From contig LWCA01000290.1 of the NCBI GenBank assembly GCA_001642005.1, positions 1 to 33,529 of the forward strand: a DNA stretch of 33,529 bases, given 5' to 3'. Position 1 is the first letter of the stretch. Each line of letters opens with the position of its first letter. The notes beneath the pieces are model-generated. The model saw nothing but the letters and a program-made list of their open reading frames with translations. It did no database searches and was not told the origin of the DNA. This document shows positions 11,759-20,263 of the stretch, piece by piece. This DNA comes from Intoshia linei. Taxonomy: Eukaryota; Orthonectida; Rhopaluridae. A program made the position numbers and the translations under genes.

Positions 11759-11927
11759 AGTCCAAACTTTGGACTGATCAAATCCTGATATAGTTTATTT
11801 TTTGGTATCAGAATTTCTTTTGTAAAATATTTCCCTAAATTTTGTGAGGGATCAAAAATCTAAACACCAACCCTAATCCAAGATAGAATCGACTTTTAAA
11901 GTTCATCTCCATTGGACTTTAAAAGTC
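11759..11927. promoter_or_regulatory. Two inverted repeats upstream of a small gene
   Basis: AGTCCAAA-C-TTTGGACT at 11759-11775 is a perfect 8-bp inverted repeat. GACTTTTAAAGT at 11891-11902 pairs perfectly with 11916-11927 across a 13-nt loop. Both share GGACTTT-like cores and lie 110-280 bp before the ATG at 12037. They could be protein-binding sites or a transposon scar; no function is shown by sequence. Confidence 0.3.
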
Positions 11928-12036
11928 AACTAAAATATAACATTTTTGATAATAAAAAAAGTTAAACCAGTTTAAAATATATTGAAACTAGTCTAAAAAG
12001 TTTACATAACTTGAAAAGATATATAAAATATTACAA

Positions 12037-12261
12037 ATGTCTGAAAACCAAGTAGATGTATTCACAATGTCAGATGTATGTCAAATGTTGAAGGAGTTTG
12101 TGGATGAAAAGCCAATAATGGTGGTATATACAGTCTGTTTTGTATTTCTTGCAGTATTGATAGTGTCAATGGGTTTGTACTATAATATTAGCCAATACAC
12201 AAAAAGTTGCTATAATTTGAATAACATGAAAAGAGATTTCGGGAATATGAAAAAAATGTGA
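12037..12261 (+). CDS. Small single-pass membrane protein
   Basis: An uninterrupted 74-codon frame with ATG in ACAAATG context. Residues 1-26 are acidic (MSENQVDVFTMSDV...). A clear hydrophobic span of about 23 residues (27-49, IMVVYTVCFVFLAVLIVSMG) is followed by a basic tail, rich in Asn, Lys and Met, of 25 residues. The charge pattern (acidic N-side, basic C-side) predicts one membrane helix with the basic end cytosolic, and no cleaved signal peptide is evident. I do not recognise a family; it could be a small integral membrane protein of an organelle. An AATAAA at 12282-12287 follows 20 nt after the stop, supporting real expression. It converges with the WASP gene, 40 bp between stops. 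Confidence 0.6.
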   Translation: MSENQVDVFTMSDVCQMLKEFVDEKPIMVVYTVCFVFLAVLIVSMGLYYNISQYTKSCYNLNNMKRDFGNMKKM

Positions 12262-12275
12262 TATTTGTAAAAATG

Positions 12276-12287
12276 TTTATTAATAAA
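12276..12287. terminator. Palindromic poly(A) signal shared by two convergent genes
   Basis: TTTATTAATAAA is a perfect palindrome that reads AATAAA on both strands. It lies 14 nt after the stop of the plus-strand gene (12261) and 14 nt after the stop of the minus-strand WASP gene (12302). Each gene therefore has an AATAAA 20 nt downstream, and the two 3' ends must overlap. Confidence 0.7.
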
Positions 12288-12301
12288 TTTTGTAATACTG
12301 C

Positions 12302-15300
12302 TTACCAATCACTGTCATCAGATGAATCTAAAATAAAAATATTTAAATATTTGAATTTTTAATTACCCTCGCTATCATTTACATGCAAATCTGCATTTAG
12401 TTTGCATAATGCATTTTTGAGAGCATCTTCAATATCTTCTCCATTTTCAGGAGGCAATTCCTAAATATTACATTATATGAAAAGTAATTATACAAACCGG
12501 AATAGAACTATGTCGACTATTTTCACTAGATTTTAAATTAGTCCCCAACCGAATAGCACCAAGCAATTGTGATCTAGGGCCTGATGGCTGAGCTTGTACA
12601 GCAGGAGGTCCTGGAAGTGGTTTCGTTGGTAAAGGTTTCCTGTTGTTATGTATGGCTATTGAAGGTGGCATCCGATTAACACTTGGTGGGTTTATAGGTG
12701 GAGGAGTACTCATCGTTAACCTCTTTGTAGGTAAGGGTGGTCTTTGAGTAGATGGTTGAAATCTAGGTGGAAGTGGTCTTCTGTTAACTGTGGGTGGGTT
12801 GAATTGTGAATGAGGTCTAGATATTGTTTGATAGCGTTGTTCATTATTACTTGGAGGTAAACAATATGAAACTGGAGGAGAAGGTGGTACTGGAGGTGCA
12901 TTTCTAGGCGCTATGGAGCTTGATATCATTGGTTTAGAATAATTATTATTGTTAGAAATTGTTGGTGCAGCAGGTCTCGTATTAATATTTGGTATATTGT
13001 TATTTATAAAAGTTTGAATCACTTTACTGGAATTTTTATCTTGTAATTGCTGATCTGTTATACCTGCCATATGAAATCTAAAACAATTCAATTATACAAC
13101 AATATAGTGAAGTGAGTTACAATTTTTGTATTCTAGGGTCATCAAATTGAAACATCTAAATATGTTTAAATTATAGTTTTAAAACCTTACATTTCCACTA
13201 GATTGAATGTCATTTCCCAAATGAATAACATCTATAAAAAAATGTATACAACAAATCAATATATAGATACGTTTAAACTCCCTTGGTGCACTAATGTCAT
13301 CAATCGTAATAAATTTAGAATTGCCTTTAATTTTTTTCTTTTTTTTTTCTTTTTTCTCTTTTTTACCTACATATTTTACAAACAGGGTATTTGGCAGTAC
13401 CTTTGATTTCTTGTTGTTCAGCACGTTTTTTTCGATTCATTAATTTTTTTACAGCACAAGTACCGAATATGTTTGACTCAATTTCGTTGGCAAAATTTAA
13501 ACCGAAAATATCTCCCTGAAAATATATTTAAAGCAAACATTTAAGCATTTTACATCTTGTTGCTTGATTTTGTGGAAATATTTATTCACAATAATGTACT
13601 CAGTTGTAGAAAAAAAGCATATTTCTTTTAACATTCTTTCATTCTGCATATCAAAAATAAATATTCCTCTACATGGACCTAAAAAAATACCGAAATGTTC
13701 CATATCCGAACAAAATAATTTTTCCGTCTATAGTCTTTAATAAAAGTGATTACTCCAAAGCAAATTTTTCTCCAAACTGGGTAGTTTATGTTGGTATTTG
13801 AGCCAAATAACTGTACAACTGTTGTAGATAATGTCTAAATAGACAATATACATTTAAATTATAAACATACTTGTTGTCGTTCGCCAATTATGTTGAACAA
13901 CTTTTGGTTTTCATTGTCACTCAACATTTTTGACTCGCTGTTTATCATGTTGACTGCCATATCCAATACTACTCTAATATACAGAACCTAAAATACAAAC
14001 ACAATGCCATAAATAAAGTATACACACATTACCAAGGAATAAAGTGAATGTAAATAAAGACTTGTTTTATTCCATCTGTGTATGTTAATATTAGGTCAAG
14101 TGTTTCCAGAATGAAGATAAATAAATTGTATTATAATAATTATGTATGGAGTTATTTAGTCAGCGATGATTATAATGATACCTAATTTATTAAGTCAAAT
14201 GCACATTGTCATAATGGATGTAGTGCTCCAATGTCCTCCGTCATGCACCTACCGACGATTTAAGGGTTATCTCGTTGTGACTAAAAGTTAAAACAATACA
14301 AGTACGACCAATCGATCTCCATTTATTTTTGAATTTTAAAAAGATAACGTAAAATTCAGAAATATTATAAGTCTTAGATTATAAACTAGCACGTGAACAA
14401 TGAATTTTTATGAATATAATTGACTTATACCGAAAGATACTTCGACATTTATTTTTAAGTTTTTTTAGGATTGTAATTGAATATCGAAATTTTTTTTGAC
14501 AAGTTAAATGCGTATTGCATATGCTGAAATAGAGAGTGAAATGTTACATGAATTGTTTAATTTTATTAACAAGTAATTTACACTAGAATTTTTTCTTGGT
14601 TAATATCCATTTCAATTGCAATTTTTTTTTTCTAAAAAATTATTAATAATGGCATTATGATATAATTATATTAAATATAAAATTAAGGTAGTGCACCACC
14701 TTAAGTGGTCCACCTAAGAGGATTAACCTAAGAGGATGCAGCTTTACCTAATACACATATACAAATAAATATACAAAGTACAAATATGTAGTTAATTAAT
14801 TCACTTATAGTTCAAATCCCACAAAAACAGTACACTGTATTCTATACGTATTATTTATATTAATATACATCGCTATCTCGTGTGAATTTTTAATTTGACA
14901 TTGGGCAAAGTAGAAAATAGACAAAATGTGAAATATCAGATGTTTTTAAGACTTCTAAATCAACATTGTCTCAAATAAAATGTTTTAAAGTTTACATTCT
15001 AATTTCTTTTAAAAAATTAAATTTTATATCATTACTAGCTTGGCAGTTTTGTACTACGTACAAACAACATCTAGCTCTGCCGAGGGCACTCTTTTATTAT
15101 ACCCAAAAAATAAATTCATGTTGAAAATCTAACTTAAAAATCCTACTATTCATTATTATCAATCTTTTAAAGAAGTGGTTCCCAAATTTGTTTCAGGTGG
15201 AACCGTCATATCACATTACTTTTTACTTTAAAGTGAATTATTCCACTTAATTTTGTTTGTTAACATTTGTGTAAAAAATTTTAAAAACAATTATGATCCC

Positions 15301-15862
15301 ATTTTTTTAATTTATTAGACAGAATGTGTGTATAATATTAAAAATAAAGTAAAAACAGTCCAATCCTAAAAATTGTCATAAATAGCATAAATTCCAAAAA
15401 AATAAAATTAGTCCAATACTAAAAATTGTCATAAAGGTGTGAGTTTTGGAAATTGAAATTTATATTATTATATGTAAAAATTGTCATAAATTCCAGAAAA
15501 AATAAAATTATAACCTATTTTGTCATTTTCAATGTGATGACATATATTCAGTACCAATTTAATAAATACTTAAAAATACTAATTGTGTATCAATAATTAA
15601 TTGAATCTTCATTTTATAAATATTTCAGTCGAATTTTACCATTATTGCAAAGGATTGTAATATAAATATGATTGATGTTAAAAATGTGTCCATACTTTTG
15701 GCCTTTTTTCTTGTTTTATAAAAAAATGATTTTCTATGAAAATTTTCCTAACTGTAAATCAGAATGAATACAGTATGATGATTAATTAAAAAAACAATTG
15801 TTTTCTTACCTATTTCGGATATCATGTTCTTTTTGAGACTCAAAGAGACGTCTCATCTTCAT
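12302..15862 (-). CDS. WASL: WASP/N-WASP actin nucleation-promoting factor
   Basis: Minus-strand exons: 15810-15862, 13871-13973, one starting at 13834 (end uncertain), 13554 to 13678 or 13727, then 13401-13515, 13271-13366, 13191-13231, 13121-13155, 12498-13077, 12367-12460, 12302-12327. Introns after the EVH1 region are 34-43 nt. Domains in order: EVH1/WH1 (LFNIIGERQQTLSTTVVQLF ... GLNFANE), Lys-rich basic patch, CRIB (ISAPREFKHVIHLG) for GTP-Cdc42/Rac binding, proline-rich region, WH2 actin-binding motif (LLGAIRLGTNLKS), connector helix and an acidic tail ending SDDSDW that binds Arp2/3. This is the complete set for an autoinhibited Arp2/3 activator at membranes. The first exon (MKMRRLFESQKEHD) is inferred from matching split codons across an 1836-nt intron. 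Around 13679-13780 two homologous pieces lie in different frames, so the EVH1 middle is unresolved. From the CRIB onward the call is firm. Confidence 0.88.
15038..15545 (+). repeat. Family A 5' part, in the WASP first intron
   Basis: Starts ACTAGCTTGGCAGTTTTGTA and keeps the CTAGCTCTGCCGAGGGCAC and AGTGGTTCCCAAA blocks. Its continuation (TTCCACTTAATTT, AATTGTCATAAATAGC, CTATTTTGTCATTTTCAATG) is shared with 17870-18125, so the family has a longer internal version than the copy in GALNT. The rest of the intron (13974-15037) shows nothing I recognise. Confidence 0.65.
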
Positions 15863-16019
15863 TATTTTGGACTGTTAGCTACTGAATGTAGTTTTTCTTT
15901 TTACCATTTTATGTTAAATTTGTAATAATTATCAATAAATTAAAATAACGTTTCGGTTAGTATTAACTTAATTTTATATTTTATATTACGTTGCTGTAGT
16001 GTCATAAATTAATTAAAGG

Positions 16020-16725
16020 TTACAAAATTTTTTGAAAATTTGAAATTTAAAAATTGCGTAATAATGAAAAAAATTTTGAAGAAATGAATTATATAAATTT
16101 TCACCCATATGTCTTACCTGGAAATGTGTAGACCTACAATCCACATTTTTTTTGAAATTGTAGGATTAATATTTACATTTTTGATTTTAATCGAAATATT
16201 TGAAAAATATTGGTTGATAATATATTAAAAGTATTTTTCACCCGGGAATGCGTAGATTTCTCGGGTTGAACTTTTGTATTTATATCAACTGGAATAAACT
16301 CTATCAGAATAATTTTTTTTTTAAATTTTCGGACCATTAATTATTTCACATTTTTTGTTTTCTAAAATATTTTGGAAAAAAAAATGAATACTAAAATGCT
16401 TCTTAACCGTGAAGTCGTCACTTATTCAGATTGAATTTTTTTGTGTGTGTTAACATAAAATAACTCTACCACCTGTAAATTTTTATAAATTGTTTATTTT
16501 TTTCAATTCTCCAATTCGTTTAATTTTCAAAAATAGGAACAACAGGGGTTTTTGACCCTTAAGATGTGAAATTGGGAGGTTGAAATTTATCTTATTATAC
16601 GTCCCGGAAAAAACTGTAATTGAAATGTGGTCTTTAAAAAATTCTAAGAGTGCTAGTTATTTCAATAAAGTAGGACACACAGACAGACAAACAAAAATCG
16701 CGTCGCATTTTATATAAGTTAGGAT
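16020..16725 (+). repeat. Family A 3' part
   Basis: Closely parallels 8160-8880: the GGAAATGTGTAGAC, TGCGTAGATTTCT, AAGTCGTCACTTATTCAGA and AAGATGTGA blocks follow in order, ending ACACACAGACAGACAAACAA and GCGTCGCATTTTATATAAGT. It lies upstream of the WASP first exon. Confidence 0.8.
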
Positions 16726-16985
16726 GTACAGTTTAATTCAATAAAGGTAAAGGGTAAGAATATTTTATTTTATGCACAAAAATTGAAATACTCCTCAAAA
16801 AAATAATATAATTTTTGATATAATTGACCAAAAAAATTAATTTAAGCATCATTATGTATATTGTACAGTTTAATTATATTAAAAATATAAAATTTATTAA
16901 TTCAATAAGGGTAAAGATGGGAACATTTTATTTAATGCGCAAAAACTGAAATATCTATCTCTTCATAAAGTAATATTTTATTGTT
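16726..16985 (+). repeat. Imperfect direct duplication
   Basis: The segment beginning TGTACAGTTTAATT at about 16725 recurs at about 16861. The units share AATTCAATAA(A/G)GGTAAAG, a GGGAACATTTTATTT-like block and a CACAAAAATTGAAATA-like block. The second unit carries an extra AT-rich stretch. From 16986 to 17457 nothing is recognised; the 66-codon minus frame at 16932-17132 has no similarity I can name. Confidence 0.5.
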
Positions 16986-17457
16986 GACACTGTAAACATT
17001 GGTAATAAAATTAATTTTGTCCTCATATTTCATGAGTAATAATTTGTTCACAATTGACATATGTACCGCCTTATTTTTGTTTGTATGCAAATAATTTAAA
17101 TTTATCAGTTGATTTTTTTTGCATGCCGGCAAACAATAGTAAATTTATGAGTGTACTTTTTTGCATGTATACATGTTATTGTCTCGTAAGGGTTAAGACA
17201 CTTTTCTAATACTAAATATACTAGGACAGGCATAATACAACGCGCCGAGCAGTTTCATTTGACCCATTGGATGATGAATTAATTTTTTTATTGTTTTTCA
17301 ATAGAAAAAAATTATACCATACGATGAGACGTATCGTTTAAAAAATGGGTGATTGACCAGTTTCAATTTTAATTATTTGGAAACATATTTAACCTATCAA
17401 CTATTGATTTAAATACCACTTTTGATCAATTAATCAACACTTTTAGTTTATAAATAT

Positions 17458-19275
17458 ACTAGGTTGACTGTTATGTACTACGTACAAGCAGCATTCTAGC
17501 TCTGCCGAGATGAATATTTTTAATTTTATCAAAAAAATAAATTGACTAATATTAGATAAAAATAAATAATAAAATTTAGCTTAAAAATGATACACTCACT
17601 ATTACCATATTTTTCGGAGTATAAGGCGCACCCTTTTACATGAAAAATTAGAAATGCGCCTTATAAGCCAGTGCGCCTTATATGAGGATTTTGGAAGGGA
17701 AAATTTTTTTCAAAATATATATTGTATTATTTGATTCTTAATTTTTCATAGATATCTCTTAATAAAATTTCTCGCGCCTTATATGTGAATTTTGTGTTGT
17801 AAATTGTTTTTTATACTCCGAAAAATACGGTACATATATCAATCCATTAAATGAGTGGTTCCTAAATTTGAATTTCACATTACCTCTTAATTTAAAGTGA
17901 ATTATTTCCACTTAATTGAATTTCGTTACCATTTGTGTAAATACTTATAAAAACAATGTTGTGATCCATGTATTTAATTTATTAGAGACAAAGATTGTAT
18001 ATTATACACTGTATAATCTTAAAAATAAAGTCAAAACAGTACAATCCCAAAAATAGTCATAAATAGCTTAAATTCAAGAAAGAATAAAATTGAAAAAACC
18101 TATTTTGTCATTTTCAATGTAATGAGTCATGAATCCGCTTTCGATGCATAAAATACATAAATAAAAATATAAAAATGATAACTACAAAGTTTTAACTTCG
18201 TTGTTGTAGTTGTAGACAAATTTTGAACAATGTACTAATGTTGTATTTTAAATTTTATAAAAATGAATACAACTTGTATTACATTAGACCAGCGGTTCTC
18301 AACCTTTTTCAGGCTATGCCCACCTTAAAAAAACTTTAAAATATCTACTTTTATTTAGGTCTGAATAAATCATTATAAAATCCGAAAAAATCAATTATAT
18401 AGATTTTCACTCATATTTCTTTATTGGAAATGTGTAGACGTTCAATGCACTTTTTTTTTAAATTTTAGAATGATTATTTACAGTTTCATTTTTAATTTTA
18501 ATCTAACATTTGAGAAATATTACTTGATAATTATTATTAGTATTATAATTATTATAATATATTAAAAATTATTTTTCCCCGATAATGCGGGAGATTTCAT
18601 GGTTAAATTTTTGTATTTGTATTGACTTAAATAAGCTGTATCAGAATAATTTTTTTTTAATTGTAGGACCGTTAATTTTTTTAAAAATTTTTTGAATAAA
18701 TAGTTTCAATATAAAAAAATAAATACTAAAGTGCTTTTTTGACCGTGAAGGCGTCATTTATTCAAATTGAAATTTTTAGTGTGTGTTAATAGGATACAAC
18801 AGTACCATCTGTAATTTTTTTTAAAATTCTAGGCTGTATTCATTTTAAAAAAAGGGGGTAATCTAAGTTTTGATCGTGAAAATTAGTTATCATTTTTGAT
18901 TATTCCATTTATGATAATGTTATCATTTTAAAACATATCCCATAATTTATGTTTTATAAAATTTTTAGACATGTTTCATTTTTAAAACAAAGGGTATTAT
19001 TGGGTTTTGACCATGAAGGTATGTGTTTCTGAAGCTGAGATTTACAACAATGTTAATCATTTTAAAACGCGTCCCAGAATGTATTTTATTGAATTTTTAA
19101 ACAAAAGGAGCATTGGATTTTTCACCCTAAAGGACTCAAAATTGGAAACTGAAAAATAGATATAAACACGCTCTCGGAAAAACTGTATTAGATATTGGGT
19201 TTTTAATTCTACGACTGTCAATTTTTTCAACAAATGGTAACAGACATTTCTCACACAGACATTAATTTTTCTATA
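17458..19275 (+). repeat. Family A long copy with a nested insertion
   Basis: Starts ACTAGGTTGACTGTTATGTA, runs through the long internal version, then resumes the modules shared with other copies from about 18295 (AGCGGTTCTCAACC) to the 3' end near 19275 (TATAAGTAAAGGATAT). A separate inverted-repeat element interrupts it at 17605-17830. The 3' half shows successive degenerate modules of roughly 110 nt, each with a TTTGACC-TGAAGG core. Confidence 0.7.
17603..17832. mobile_element. MITE with 20-bp terminal inverted repeats and TA duplication
   Basis: Left end CCATATTTTTCGGAGTATAA at 17605-17624, right end its complement at 17811-17830 with one mismatch. TA flanks both ends (17603-17604, 17831-17832), as expected of Tc1/mariner-like target sites. 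The 226-bp interior has GGCGCACC and GCGCCTTATA palindromic pieces and no coding capacity. It sits inside a family A copy, so it is the younger insertion. Confidence 0.75.
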
Positions 19276-19379
19276 AGTAAAGGATATTTCACAACTTTGT
19301 AGAGATCAAAAAAAGTTTAGCCATCTATGATTTTTTTATTGATTAGATCTATAGGTTAAAAATAGTACCTACCCCTGGT

Positions 19380-20173
19380 TAGCGATTGTGCCGGGGGAAA
19401 AACCGGGACAAAATTCCCGAGATATTTAATAATTTCCAGGAATTAAATTTCCAGGGATTTCTCGAAAAAAATTAAGACATACCTGTATTTGATTTATGTT
19501 TGTTATTACTATGAAAATATAATTATATTATAATATTTAAAATTTACCATTTCAAAAATCCCACCACAATAAAATTTAATCAAAAAAACCATTTCAAGCC
19601 CTTATGAAAAAATTGTCTTACACCGATATTCTTTTCAAAAATCCGATTTTACGAAATCTTATGAAAAAAATCCACTTCATCAAACCACAAATAAAAAATC
19701 TAATTTTCCAGCCCTTAATGGAAAAATATCCTTTTTCGAATATTTTTTTTGATAACCTCTTATTTCAACCACAAATTACTAATGCTTAAGGGAATTATCA
19801 TCTTTTTCCAATATTATTTTAAAAAATATTATGAGTTCTTACGAACTGGAACGCTATGATCAAGATTGATAAAATTAAAGGAAGCCCTTATGACCGTTCA
19901 ACCTACGTCAACACAAAATAAAAGAAATTTCTCTACTGCTTCTAATTTCGTTACAATACGTAGAACGCGTTTAAAAGACGAATCTATCAATATTATGTGT
20001 GTTTTAAAACACTTTTTCAACAATCTATAATAAATAAATTTATTTTCAATTAAATTTGTAAATTTCAATCTAAGTAATCAAATAAAATTTCTTTTTGTTT
20101 TTATAATTTTTAATGCTTCTATATTATATATGAATAAAAAAATTTTATTTTAACCGGTAAATCACAATCACTA
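19380..20173. mobile_element. hAT-like non-autonomous element, copy 1
   Basis: Ends are TAGCGATTGTG on the left and, reading inward from the right, TAGTGATTGTGATTT. The 8 bp outside are CCCCTGGT (19372-19379) and CTCCTGGT (20174-20181), 7 of 8 identical, matching hAT target duplications. Much of the interior, for example TAAGACATACCTGTATTTGA and AGCCCTTATGACC, is shared with 24182-24720. About 200 bp of ~29-bp tandem repeats at 19589-19750 is specific to this copy. No transposase frame is seen. It ends 90 bp beyond the 3' end of the neighbouring transporter gene. Confidence 0.7.
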
Positions 20174-20263
20174 CTCCTGGTACATATCATTGACCTATTT
20201 CATCACATTGTTGGTAATAATAATAATATTTATAAATAATATTACATAAAAAATAAATGTAAA

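Noticed and set aside
12716-12901. Minus-strand 61-codon frame
   Set aside because: Out-of-frame reading of the proline-rich WASP exon.
13203-13406. Plus-strand 67-codon frame with a Phe run
   Set aside because: Antisense of the Lys-rich exon before the WASP CRIB motif.
14166-14291. Plus-strand 41-codon frame with mixed composition (QCPPSCTYRRFKGY)
   Set aside because: Lies inside the proposed WASP intron on the other strand, with no splice partner or recognisable family; too short to claim.
14805-14825. GTTCAAATCC resembling a tRNA B box
   Set aside because: No A box, acceptor stem or anticodon arm at the right spacing.
16932-17132. 66-codon minus-strand frame considered as a transposase tail
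   Set aside because: No catalytic or domain motif, and it overlaps the direct duplication.
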